Shown here: positions 52,830 through 64,000 of the stretch, piece after piece
Layout of the letters: each line of letters begins with the position of its first letter
How positions within the stretch are numbered: the first letter of the stretch is position 1
From: Ectocarpus siliculosus
Taxonomy: Eukaryota > Sar > Phaeophyceae > Ectocarpales > Ectocarpaceae
Direction: 5' to 3'
NCBI GenBank assembly: GCA_000310025.1
Contig: FN649735.1
Location: 2,257,418-2,321,417, forward strand
DNA length: 64,000 bases
Made by a program: the position numbers and the translations under genes
The notes under the pieces: generated by a model
What the model saw: only the letters and a program-made list of their open reading frames with translations
Databases searched by the model: none
What the model was told of the DNA's origin: nothing

Positions 52830-55138
52830 TCCCATGCTTGCAACCGAGGAGATTCCTGGAACGTTTTCGTTCGAATGCTCGTGTTGTGCACCAAAATCCT
52901 TCACAGCAGTCACCGCACAATGCTTGGCTGTGAAGTCACATGGGAACCGGTGCATGCATATCTTCTGCAATTCGAGAAAAAGTAAGGGTCCCTTACGATC
53001 AATGACCTGATCCCTTGTGCCCATGATCACAGACGTCTCATAAACTGATTCTGCTATAACCTACACAAAATTAAGGTACTCGCAGAAGCACTTCAGTTTG
53101 CCTTTCAGAGATTCAACGAACAACGTAACACAAAGAGAGAGAGAGAGGGAGAGAGGGAGACAGAGCACTGAGACACATGAACAAAAGCGACCTCAGCGGT
53201 GGCAGGGGAATACTACAGACACACCAAGCACCGCACCAACAGACAGACGAGGACATCATCAAATAGTGGATACTGGAATGAATACACCACAGAGAGAGCC
53301 GGTGGAGTCAACACCACTGGGCACGACCTTAGTCCCTAGAGTATCGCCTTTCACAACCCTCCTGTTGTCTACCCTTCGCCCCTTGATCGGTTTGCCGGCT
53401 TTGCTGGTTATGACAAAATTTGGCACGGTGCTTGAGGCTCACATGTCTCGTCGTTGTCCTGCACCGCACTCAACACCATAAAGGTCCAGGGATGTCATAG
53501 TTACGTCGTCACTATTCCAATTGGCACGTGGATCACCAACAACAGTTGCGGTTGAACCGTCAACGAATGTACGACATTGAGTCAACCTACTTCTATATGA
53601 TATTCACGTTTTTGTCACCAGACCCGGAGCCACGCATCCTGCAAGCTGGTGGCCAGGCAACAGCTAGTATGCATACTTCAAAACAATAGACGTCGATCGA
53701 AACAACCGAAGCACATGATATGTAACCAGAAGCTGCATACAAAAATCACAAAAAAAACACGGGAATCCCGTGCGACTGATTGCATAATAGGGGCTGGCCA
53801 TACTTTCTGGCGTGTCGCAGCGTGGACACCTCGAATAAGCAGTTGGCTCATCTAAAAGTTCTTTGGTTGGCTGCGGACAGGATGTTCTCCTGCACGATGC
53901 TTGCCTCCTTCCCTCGGTAATTCTTACGGTTATGCTCAATGGTAGAAGCCGATCTTGAGTCTACACGCCCATATCACCCGGGGACTGGGGGTACTGAAAC
54001 GCTCGTTAGCAGAGCAAGAAGCGGCACAATATGTGTCAACGTACAAACCAACGCTTCATGTTTGGGAAATGGTAGAGCCGCACATTGTTTCGAACAAAAC
54101 AATAAAAAAAACTACTGTGGGACGTACAGAACATGCCAAATGACGCCACATATGCATATTTCTATCACACGCATCTCTACGCCCCGGCCATGACCTCAAA
54201 ACATAGCATCTTGATCGAACAGGTCACAGTACTCTCTCTCTCTCTCTCTCTCTCTCTCGCTCACTCGCTCGCTCCCTCTCTTGCTCTGGTGAAAACCGTT
54301 AACCCTTTTGAGTCTTCAGGCGTTCTCACTGATCATTGATTGATCATTTGCAAATGCTGGTGTAGTGGCAAGTCGTGGAGTTGCCGCCCTGCAGCCCTTC
54401 GCGCCGTGTATTGGCAAGTCCATAGGTAGGTGTGTCTAGATTATTAGCACCCGCGCTAACCGGCTGACCAATGAAGAGACTTCAGTGACAGCGGGTAATG
54501 TCAAGGTCTCGGGAATGGGAATGGGGCCAATCGATGCCAAATCATGAATCTCTCAACGTATGCACATGTCAATGAACGCGTGTGTGCATACAGTACATAC
54601 ATACATACATATGTGTTCTTTCGCAGCACCACACATACACTCGCCCGAACGTAGGAAGCCACTGCTGCAAAGAGCAGAGGACAGCAAAAGGGAGGGGTAT
54701 TGCAGTCCCTGCCGAAGCCCAGATATCGAGGATATCGTGGTTCCCAACAATTTGAAAATCGTTCCGAAGATCCAGCAGTCATTGTGTCAACAGCTACAAC
54801 GAACGCTACAACAACACTACTACTGCTGTAGACGAGTAAAACATATCAGCAACACATCCACACTCGTAGCGCCACACATACCACCCTCGCCCGAACCTAG
54901 GAAACCACGAGGTACAGGTGCGTGCTGGTGGATGTGCTTGTTGTTTGAAAAACACAGGAGCTCTAGAGAGTTGGCAGGGCACATTTCGGGGGGGGGCAGA
55001 GAACAGAGAAGTACAGATACAAATACCAGCTATGGGTCTTCACTGATCATTTTGCCCTCTCTGGACTGATCATTTACAATATACCGAAAATAGACTAGTT
55101 GAGGCAGCTAGACGACTGATCATTTCAAAGCTACACAG
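52830..55138. other. Intergenic with simple repeats
   Basis: (GA)n at about 53133-53160, (CT)n at 54232-54258, and a duplicated stretch 'ACATACACTCGCCCGAACGT' / 'CATACCACCCTCGCCCGAAC' near 54640 and 54880. The word 'CTGATCATTT' recurs three times at 55030-55130. No gene is recognised. Confidence 0.4.
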
Positions 55139-55231
55139 CTAACCTGCCCTACTGACCGCAGCGCGACCACCCACCAACCCTTCTACGACCCTGTCTGTGG
55201 CCACCACCCTGTCGCCGGCTTCTCTCATGGC
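55139..55231 (-). other. Possible terminal exon, perhaps of the plastid-leader gene
   Basis: A strong acceptor (CTATCTCCCCCTGTAG) precedes 31 codons on the minus strand, 'AMREAGDRVVATDRVVEGLV' and ten further residues, ending in TAG. The codons look protein-like and the gene starting at 57075 runs in this direction, but the connection between them is not demonstrated and no family is recognised. Confidence 0.22.
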
Positions 55232-56937
55232 CTACAGGGGGAGATAGTTGTTGCGTGTGCAGAAGTACACTGGTGTCTTTCTCTGCACTTCTCTCTCTCC
55301 CGCTCGCTCTCGCTCTCATTTTTTTTTTTTGGCGCAAAAAAAAATCTGACAGTCCAGCCTAGACCCAAAGGGGTTAAACTACTCTCGCGGTCATTGCCCA
55401 TGAGTTTTATTTCGGTCAAGTAGCAGGTTTGAACCAAGACCTACTGGCTCCGTTGGTAAGCCTCCATCCAGAACACGAAGTATGATGTGCGTAACGCAGT
55501 AGTGTACATTGCGCCCATCTTGTTCCTTTAAAATAATATCACAGGTCAGCCGACAACACGATCGGCAAATTTTGGTCGCGGATTTTGCTGTACGGACAGC
55601 CACGATTCCAAGAAACATGGCCGCCCTACGCAGAAGCTATTGTTTGGTGGTTCTCTCACACGGCCGCAGGAGTGGTTCCCGAGCCAGTGTTCCTGCTGTT
55701 CTGCACATGACACGCAACAAGACATCCTGCGCACATGCACTTTCGGGCGCATGTTTTGTGGAGCAGCGCTTGATTCGTACATTTAGTTAAGCGACAAGCG
55801 AACCACAATCTGGCGATTGCTTTGCTTCTTCGCAGCACTCAGGGCTGCAAACGTATTTGGGGACAAAACTGTATGTCCCTTCCATTTTCACTCGCTTTTA
55901 TCCCGTGCAAGTTGCGCTTTCCGAACAGGCACAGCGTCTATTCACAGCGCTTCTTTCAAAAGTGGTAAGCATGGTACACGCACGCATGCACCCAACGATG
56001 TTGCCTCTCTGATACGTTTCCACCAAGTGCAGGCCTTCTCTGGAACTGTACGAAGTACCGTATGTTGTTTGCTTGATGCGGGCACGAGAAGAGAGAAGAC
56101 GACATGTCGAAGGCTGACCATCATCGCGTGTGTGCACGCTACGTTCATGCCAGTTACCACGAGTAGGTTGGGGACGAGAATGATAGTCTGCCATGGCGGT
56201 TGTCCCATACGCCCAACAATTAACAGTGTACGTTAGCGGTTGCAAATGTCTATGGATTTGTACTTGGGAGACTCGGAACACATGCGGAGATCAACTCAGT
56301 CTCGAGGGGGCACTTGCCCGGGCATGGAGCTGAGCGTCTTTTGGCATCTCCCAGCGTTTAGTACCTGATCATTCTCTACTCTATTGAAAATATCTTGGTA
56401 ATGGGGGTATTGAGAGTGGACTGGATCCATGGTGCGAAGTGCATAGCTCGTTGCTCTGCCCTGGTGGCCATGCCCGGTGGAAACTCCTGTAACTTCGTGG
56501 CGGGGGGCACGTAGTCTAAAGCGTTTGTTGTGTAGATGGACAAGAATGTAATTTTCTGCGTGGTGCACGCATAGGTTTGGAAGTATGCGCCCCCTGAGCG
56601 CCACACAACCTTGTGCAGCCTGCCAAAAGCACCAAACCACCAAGAGACCCATTAATGGCTGTCGACTGCTGCTGTACCTCCGCTATACGTACACAAGTAG
56701 CCCGGCAGGCAGCTTCTGTTCGGTATTTGGGAGGTCGATGTACATGAAGTCTATGTTTATAGTAATAGTCAAAATGCCTTTTGGTATGAACTTGTACAGA
56801 TAAATTATAGATCGAATGCAGGTCGGAATCACAGCAAACCATGTTTTTCGCTGGCGTTGAACTGGCTACCTCGCAATTTTCGGGTAAAATATCGATTGAC
56901 AATCTTCAAATGCCAGACATGTGGCGGTCTCTCTCAC

Positions 56938-57075
56938 CAACGAAGTGCAGCAGCTCTCCTGCTGTGATGCCCGGCCGCCTGCTACCAACGCCGTGGCCCG
57001 AACTGGCACACCGACGAAGGCTTCGCCCGTGCTGGACAAGGCAGCAACTCCGAGTAGCCAAAGGATGTTCCTCAT
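56938..57075 (-). CDS. First exon of a probable plastid-targeted protein (bipartite leader)
   Basis: The minus-strand ATG at 57075 starts 46 codons that end at a donor (TCGTTG|GTGAGA). 'MRNILWLLGVAALSSTGEAF' is a compact signal peptide with predicted cleavage at GEA|F, followed by 'VGVPVRATALVAGGRAS', rich in Arg, Ala and Ser with no acid residues. Stramenopiles target plastid proteins with a signal peptide, a Phe at the cleavage point (ASAF-like motif) and a basic transit peptide; this exon fits. The mature protein could not be identified. Downstream open stretches at 56620-56340 and 56210-55942 are candidates for later exons, but two or three frames are open in each. Confidence 0.55.
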
Positions 57076-57079
57076 GTTG

Positions 57080-58780
57080 GAGAGAGCCCGATAAACACGG
57101 AGGATGAGACAGGGGACCTGTGTGACATGTGATATGGCATACAGAGACGACGACGTGCGCATGATAACACCGGTGAGAGACAGCAGGTATGCGTACGTGT
57201 CTTTGCTTCGCCGTTTATTCTCGAGGCAAATTGAAAAAGGACAGCATGGGCAGCCGAATGGCTCAACACCATAGAGAACCTGTTGTTCTTCATGCCTCAC
57301 CTCCTGGTCGCGAAGAGAGAGATGTGGAGCACCCCAATCAGCCAGTGCATGTAGCGGGAAGGCTGGTCGGTGGCCGACGGTGCGTTGGAATCCTGTAGGG
57401 GCACCGTGAATCCACGGTGGGTATGTGTCGGATATGTGTGTGCTAAATTATTGCATACAGCACACACAACACAACGCCGCCGATGTCGGCTAGACACGCC
57501 ATACGAGAGATGGCGATCGAATGGCCTGGATGTTTGATCTGGACGTGACTCCATTCCACCATCCGTGGACCAAATCCAAGGAAAAGTAGCGATGAAGAAC
57601 TCGTCCTTGCACTGCAGAGGGCGTAGAAGATATTGAGAAGTAGACTGCACGCAGGACGATCCGTTTTTTAGAAATCACAGCATGTTGTGGCCAAGCTGTG
57701 TTTCTTTAGCTCTTTTTTTTATTTTTCGTCATCATTTGAGCCTATTTTAGGCCTATCATACGAATCGAAAATCGGGGTCCGTGGGGGGGGCTCTAGTTTC
57801 AGCATTTTTATTTTCATGAAGGGCACCACCACCCACCGTGGGTAGAAACCCCTCTCCAGTAGTAGGGGTGTCAACGACATATTTCGTGAACGCCGCCCCC
57901 GATACTAATTCCTACATAAAACAGAAATCGACATTGCTCTCCCGGGGGGCGCGGGGGGGGAGGGGGAATATGTGTCCGGGATTTTTTCACGTGTAGACCC
58001 TTGGTGTGTGTGTTCGTCTATCTATCTATTCTGGCGCCGGTTTTTAGACCCTCGGTACGACCCATCTTCATTGATCGATTGTGGCTTGCTTTATTTTATT
58101 TATCAGGTCACCGTCCACCGCACATACACATTTGGGAGGGAGAACAGCAGTTCCTATGGTTCCATGGCAATTTTCGGGTCTACGCCGAGAAAATTGATGT
58201 ATGCGCACAAAATGTTCTTGCAACATCCCGAACTATTTTTCCTCGCCGCATTTGTGTGTGACCGGTATTGTGTAGCTCCTCGGTCAGGCATCGTGTCGAA
58301 CTGTTGCTAGAGGTGCCATCCCCAACATTATCACATCACGCCGTACTCGCTTCCCCCCGGGGACAATTTGTATCCGCTCGCGACACCCCCGGGGCAATGT
58401 GCTACGCCACAAATACGCACCGGCAAACTACAGTATTTCGTGGCAAGTTGAAGAATCTCGCAAGTCGGCTGCGAGAGGTGTTGATACGAAGGTGCTGGAT
58501 ACCCTGCCACACCAGCAGTCATCTTTATTGTTGGTAGCATATGCACGGCGGTGACCGCTCCAGCTAAAAATTTCTGCGTGGGACGTAGTATGTAGTGATG
58601 TTCGAGCTGGCACGTTTTTGCTTGGATTGCCGACACCGCCAAACCCGCTTACGCGTTGGAAGAAAAAGGAATAAGAGGGCTTCTTCCCAACTTCTCAGCA
58701 CAGCAACTGAGCCAGTCGAACAATCTCCATACGCGCCACAGTTCACAAAAATTAAATCTGAACGACGACCGACCGCAATT

Positions 58781-58853
<73 letters not shown>

Positions 58854-58924
58854 ATCTCTGAGTAGTCAAGGGTGTGGGCGGAGACGACTATAACTGCAAA
58901 CCTAGTTGAGCGCGCGCGGGTGGC
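57080..58924. other. Intergenic; (CT)n microsatellite
   Basis: No conserved protein is seen. A long (CT)n, interrupted twice by TATC, occupies 58782-58859 and lies just past the 3' end of the Hippo-type kinase gene. A G-rich stretch lies at 57945-57965. Confidence 0.5.
58782..58859 (+). repeat. (CT)n microsatellite, about 78 bp
   Basis: Nearly pure CT dinucleotides with two TATC interruptions near the right end. Confidence 0.95.
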
Positions 58925-61900
58925 CTATCCTACGGCAGCATTACTGCTGTCCAATAAATGCCGAAGTTTCGCTTGGAGGCTGGCCCTTGCACGGTCGTAA
59001 GTATCTTTTAGCCGGGAGAGGTCGTTCGCGAATGTGACATCAAGCCGTTCTAACTCGTCCATCAAAGCCTTGGCCTATGAAACGGGGGAAGGGGACGGGA
59101 AGTAACCAGGGTTGTTCGGGGTCGAGTTTTGGGCTTGCTCCAGTGTGTCTACAAGTGTACCATGCAGAACAGGCACTGGTTCAGTGGTTTAAGGTATGCT
59201 ACCTGCCGTACACGATTGAACTTGAACCGAACATAAATCAGAGTTAAGTACCTGCGGGTTATCATCTGCCTGCTGCGAAGCACGCGCTGCAGCAGCAGGA
59301 CCACCGTCCGATGCTCCACCCTTTTTGCCAAAGTATTTACTGGCCGCTAGAAGATTCATCTTCATATGGGCTGGCGTCTGGCTCGAACTCCTTGGCTCGA
59401 CGACGTTTCCATCGTGGCCCTGGCCCTCCCACCCTCTCCTCACACAACCTCCATCAGCCGCAGGATCGTCCTCTGGTGGTGACTCATCCTTCGGCCGCTG
59501 TCCAGACCGATCACCGCCAAATCCCGCCTTGCTTGCAGGCACCCTGATCACGCTACCATCTGAGCTGAAGCCATCATCTTCGTCAACATTGCTACCACCA
59601 GCCGTCTTGAGAACGCCACCATCATCCTCGTTCGCATCAACTCCGATCACACTCCCACTAGAGCTGTAGCCATCCTCCTCCCCCTCCTCTGCCTCCTCGC
59701 CGCCGCCAATCGGAACCCTGATGACGCTGCCGTCTGAACTGCACTCGTCACCTCCAGAGTCCTCTTCTGGGGAATCACAACCAACCGCTAAAGCTGTCAG
59801 GGTACAGTTTCTATGCGATGGTGTAGAGAACACAGAAAATAAGAGCCGCCAACGCTGACATGTATTTAGTCTTGCCTTCCGGCAGTATCGTGGGATTGAT
59901 AAATAATCAATACCTCGACATTGCGCGGGCTCACAACAACGTGCCACGGTTTGCGAAAACAACGTTGATTCAACCGGTGGCCAACCCGTCGGTGCCTCGT
60001 TCCGCGGTCTGACAGTTTTACGAAGATGGTGGTACCTTTTATCGCCTCCGATACTACTTTTTGCTTCAACGTGAGAATCTCCGCGCCAAACAAAGGGTCG
60101 CACCGTCACATCCATCTCCTTGCTCCGGCATCCCACCATCTGCATCCGCTCCGTCACGATGAGAACCAGGAACCCTTGCATCAGGTGACCCGTTTGCTCG
60201 GAAGACATCCCCACCTCTTGTGCTACTGCTGTAAACAGGGAAGGGTGGCTCATTAAAACACAACTAAATAGGTAGGGTGTGATGGTCCCAGCGTTTGCGC
60301 TTTTTAACACCTACATGTTGGGAAAACGCAGACGCGACAGAAATCTGTAAGCACAGCAGCGCAACCGCGGCAACTAGCTTGCCTTCAAGTAAACAAAGGC
60401 CTCGAAAGGAAAAGTCACGCCTGGCACAAATGTGGCACCACACAACAGATCGAGCCACTATTACATGATTAAAGCCGAGACCGCACAGAGGTAGATTGCC
60501 AAACAGGTCTATCTTTCGTCCTTCACGAAGGCGCAACCCATACGAATACAACAAATAACACGACCACCTGAACGATCACCTCATTCGTCGCAATGTAGCC
60601 GTCTTGCTACCACTGCCATCTTCGCTGCTCTCTTGACCTGCCATGTTGGCCTTGGCATCACTAGCTTCCTGTGCACGGAAGAGGCGAACGTGTCATACGT
60701 TTATATGCATATGTGTGGCCTTATCGCGTCCGTGCTCGGCGGCATGCGCGTGTTGTTCCCATGCAACGTACGACCGGCACTTATCCTATCCAGCATTCTC
60801 ACTTACAATAACCGTTATAGGACGCGCACCTCTCGAAACCTTGTCAACACAGGCAAATGTTCGGCGACCAAGTCCTGGATGACAGCGGACCCTCCCTCTC
60901 CATCGCGACTTTGGATAGCTTCCACGCTCGTTGCAATCCAGGGATGCTGCGGGTATCGATGAACATGAGACGGGAGTTCATACCCTAAGCAAGGACGCAC
61001 AATATTTGTGGGGTTGCCCGCGAGCGTTCAAATTTCTATGTCTCAAAACGACCACAGGGAAGTCGAGACAGCGCCCAGGGGTAGATGCACTTGATGAAGA
61101 GCATGACGCGCAGGATTTCCAACTGGGCTATGAACTTCCCAACATGCTTTCCATCCAGACACTTCAAATGGCGGCAGCCAATGATATCTTGCTGAATATG
61201 CTTCTTATCGACAAACAATTCTGGCAAGCGTCGGTATGGCAGGAACACACTATCACACGCCATCAACCGACCCGTAAAATAGCTCTTGACGAAGGGCGGT
61301 CATCCGGCTTCTTCTCCAAGCACCTGCCGACAAAGTCGTTGAACTCCTGCCAAACCGCATCAAGGAGTGCAACGGAGTGCTGAAAATTAGCTTTGACACG
61401 GAGAGTGATCGAAAGGAGAACTTGGATGGAAAAAAGCATGGGGCAAAAGAGATTTTGTAATTCCCCAATAAATAAACGCTGACAGGACATCGAGCAACCG
61501 CAAGGCCGAGCCACCCCATGGACAAAGCAAGTCCTCACCAGCGACCATTTAGCGGGTTCGGACAACGTCGGACTTGGTTTGGACGGTATCATAAAGATGG
61601 CCCGCATTGGGTGCACGTTGTGCAGAGGCGGGTTACCCTCCACCATCTCAATGCAGGTAATTGCCAGAGACCAAATATCTGCTTGGCCATTATACGGAAC
61701 CTGACATGAGGCAGCACGACACGAGGGAAAAAGTGAGAGCCGTTGTCCCACAAGCAGTCCTCCCGACGTCACAAAGCACGCCCAGGCTCCGCCTTGCGTA
61801 CTGTACATACGAGTATCGAGCATCCGAAAGCGGGGCCGTGCTGAAGCATGTAGCGTGGCGTGTCACTGCCTACCTTGAACGCCAGAAAAACAACCCCTAC

Positions 61901-62530
61901 AGAAGTAAAGTAAACGTGCCACTTGGCTGCTCGCAAGATAAGAATTGCGTCTCGTCCACTACAAACAGACATTGCCACCGAAAGACTTTGAGCAACCCGA
62001 AAAGTGTATCCGAAGACAAGTGAGAACCTCACCTCCTGAATTACTTCTGGCGCCATCCAATAAGGAGTGCCAATAACTGTCTGGGCTTTATTCGCCATCG
62101 TGTTAACCTTGTAGAGACGAAAGGACGAAATCAGGAGAGGGTGGAACGGAATATTCACAGCTAAAATGTTGGATTCAACCCATCAAGGACTCTCAAAATC
62201 GACGTCGTTGCACACCAACAGTACGACCAGTGGCTCCATAGCTCAACATCAACGCGAACGTCACACCGCCTTCCACAAAGTCGGCACCGATACGACCAAC
62301 ATTCTCGGCTACCCCGAGGTGAAGATTTCAGCACAAACTAGACAATACTAGTAGACGAATGAACTCTCACATGTCCGTCGGAACACTCTGGTCATACCCA
62401 ACCTTTCCTTTCACTACAGTGAGCAGCTTGGTCTCGCAACGTTGAAGTAACGTACCTCTTTCGAAACGCCAAAATCCGCCAGCTTTGCTCGGCCGTCAAG
62501 CGTCAGAAGGATGTTGCCGGCCTTCACATC
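58925..62530 (-). CDS. Hippo/MST-type STE20 kinase with SARAH-like C-terminus, N-lobe missing
   Basis: Eight exons, 434 codons including stop: 62530-62456, 62107-62033, 61700-61539, 61346-61272, 60946-60830, 60668-60580, 59810-59252, 59074-58925. Phases match throughout. They encode 'DVKAGNILLTLDGRAKLADF' (catalytic D and DFG), 'TVIGTPYWMAPEVIQE' (activation loop and APE), 'NGQADIWSLAITCIEMVEGN' and 'VHPMRAIFMIPSKPSPTLSE' (close to the MST1/2 signature), and 'EFNDFVGRCLEKKPDDRPSS'. After 'HPWIATSVEAIQ' comes an acidic linker with three copies of D-x-x-SS-x-GSVI-x-V. The last exon, 'LMDELERLDVTFANDLSRLK' plus 'DTYDRARASLQAKLRHLL', is a helical segment placed and patterned like SARAH, the dimerisation helix of Hippo kinases. 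The first half of the kinase domain, including the HR before D, was not found up to 64000; a degenerate SINE sits at 62709. Confidence 0.85.
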
Positions 62531-64000
62531 CTGTGAAAACGAACAAAAAGGGTGCGTTACACGAAGCACATTATCATGTTGGCTGTGACGATTTTTCGGC
62601 TTTGATAATCTGCTTGGTGATAAAAAACCACCGGAACGAAGTCAACACGCATCAGCCCCAGAAAATGTCCATATAGGAGTTAAGTTTTATAGACATTGGT
62701 TGTTGCATGTAGCCGGTCGCCCCGTTGGTCTAAGTGGCAACCTCAAGCGTATCTAGCGGCTAGCGGCGAGGTATGCCTATTCCACAATACGTACCAAGTA
62801 GTGGAAAGTGCTTGTTCGTGAGTACCATAGGTGACATAGACATAAGATATCACACACCCTGGACCGATTTTCAAAGCTCGATCGCTTCACGACCAAGAGG
62901 GCGAATACATCAAGCGATACGTTCTCGGAAAGCTCTGAACACGACATTTCTATCGCCGCCGTTTTCGACGTCGCCACTCTTTCTGTCGTGGAATATTCGA
63001 GCTTTGAAAACAACTCCAAGGGGTATGATACACTGTGACACCTACGGTACGTGTGAGGGTATTGACGGCCGATCCATCATCGCGGAAACGATTGAAGGCT
63101 GTACCGCAGATACATTTTCCCCCGTGGCCCCAGATCGGAGCTCCTCAGGAGGCAACCGTCGGGTAGCTGGTTAGATCTTTGTAAGCGAAGTTTCACAAAT
63201 GGAACGACGGCGACGTCAACAAAAAAGCAACAACATTTGACCTTGAGTCATGAAGGCTTTCCCAGGATTTGATAGATGTCAAAATGCTCCTCGTAGGACT
63301 GGTAGGAACTGGTATTTGGTAGGAATCTTCAGGAGGGTCGCCGTTGTTTTCATAAAATACACGCTACGCCACCAAGCACTCAATACTTAGCACCCGATCT
63401 GTGGGCATAGCAGCAGCACAACAACACGCACCGCGCCAGAACATAGAAAAGCACGCAATCACCGCATGTGGCAATGGGCTTGCAGCGAGCGCACAATCTC
63501 CGATGCCGCCTCTCTACATGTATCAGCAAATTGACCGCCAACACATACACCACAAGTCAGTGTACCGATCATATGCAAGCCTGAAACTGGCACGTACTTG
63601 CAGCGAATATTGTTTGTTTATCAAGCCTGATGTCGACGTGATATCAAATGCCAAGCACCGAAAAAAAAAAAAACACTTGTAGATTCTGCACCAAAAAATA
63701 CAGAAATGTGTTACCACGGCACACCCAATGACGAAATGTACCAGTCGGCAAGATCGGATCGTTGTGCCGTCGAAAAAACTACACACGAAGAGAAGGGGCA
63801 AGGGATCTCTTCAGAGCTGTGCCCCGGCTGACGGCGTCATTCGCCCTCGCCCTCTAGTTGTACACACCTTCGTTATTGTAAACACGCTATGAACACAGAA
63901 GTGAAAATTACCAGGGCTGTCCTCGTCAACGGTTTTTCATGTCGGAATCATTTCCCGCGGTACAATACAGTAATGTTTGGGCGGTAACTGGCCACCACGG
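62531..64000. other. Probable 5' intron(s) of the Hippo-type kinase; nothing else supported
   Basis: I searched the minus strand for Gly-loop, VAIK and LH-x-x-x-HR blocks and found none. The open frame at 62773-63174 (plus) overlaps a SINE fragment and has no domain. An A12 run lies at 63660-63672. Confidence 0.4.
62709..62830 (+). mobile_element. Degenerate tRNA-derived SINE fragment
   Basis: 'GCCGGTCGCCCCGTTGGTCT' matches the SINE head, 'AGTGGCAACCTCAAGC' the region after the A box, and 'GTGGAAAGTGCTTGTTCGTG' the body (compare 20285-20305). The B box and tail are gone. Confidence 0.55.

Noticed and set aside
54560-55069. 169-codon plus-strand gene
   Set aside because: It contains a duplicated noncoding stretch and no recognisable domain; the composition is that of intergenic DNA.
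59189-60310. A single 373-codon gene
   Set aside because: Only 59252-59810 is supported as an exon; the rest of this frame is intron with an acceptor at CGCATAG.
61036-61266. Frame with FVDKKHIQQDIIGCRHLK as a kinase C-terminal exon
   Set aside because: The junction 61272 to 60946 restores the expected ILR-HPW sequence in phase, so this stretch is intronic.
62773-63174. 133-codon plus-strand gene
   Set aside because: It begins within a degenerate SINE fragment and has no domain or splice partner.

Overview
The window is eukaryotic nuclear DNA. Its genes are split into short exons with GT-AG introns, and about half of it is nested retrotransposon debris. The gene set points to a photosynthetic stramenopile, and the long introns suggest a brown alga. 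The clues are a nuclear bacterial/plastid-type translation initiation factor IF-1, a first exon that looks like a bipartite plastid-targeting leader (signal peptide followed by Phe), an ER membrane complex subunit, and two intron-rich signalling kinases. The organism assignment is inference; no rRNA or diagnostic marker is present.

Layout. (1) Positions 1 to about 34.5 kb are a transposon graveyard. The main family, called Gyp-A here, is a Ty3/gypsy-type chromovirus. It has LTRs of about 265-275 bp, gag with a CCHC knuckle, aspartic protease, RT, RNase H, integrase and a C-terminal chromodomain. One copy with both LTRs and a 4-bp target duplication lies at 18517-23520 (minus). Broken copies or fragments lie at 6049-7448, 10680-12158, 12159-14595 and 24063-28620. 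Two other gypsy-like lineages are present (14600-15420 plus; 28740-30159 minus). There are also the end of a non-LTR (LINE) element at 1-1135, two LINE-related 3' fragments, a tRNA-derived SINE family, a candidate MITE, and several unclassified dispersed repeats inserted into one another. (2) Positions 34.08-34.55 kb hold TTGGG-rich and roughly 36-bp tandem repeats at the edge of the repeat block. (3) Positions 35-64 kb are the genic half: an EMC10-like gene (plus, 35116-39456), a PH-domain AGC kinase resembling PKB/Akt (minus, 40298-46620, ten exons reconstructed), IF-1 (minus, 52048-52823), the first exon of a probable plastid protein (minus, 56938-57075), and a Hippo/MST-type STE20 kinase with a SARAH-like C-terminus (minus, 58925-62530, N-lobe not found).

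The gene models were built by hand from splice sites, reading-frame phase and protein-family motifs. For EMC10, the AGC kinase, the Hippo-type kinase and IF-1 every reported junction keeps phase. The genes do not form an operon-like unit; the two kinases, EMC10 and IF-1 are separate housekeeping or signalling functions. The most unusual items are the Hippo-type kinase, the SINE family (one copy with an 11-bp target duplication inside a kinase intron, another inside the chromovirus), and LINE-related 3' ends that adjoin G/C homopolymer runs.
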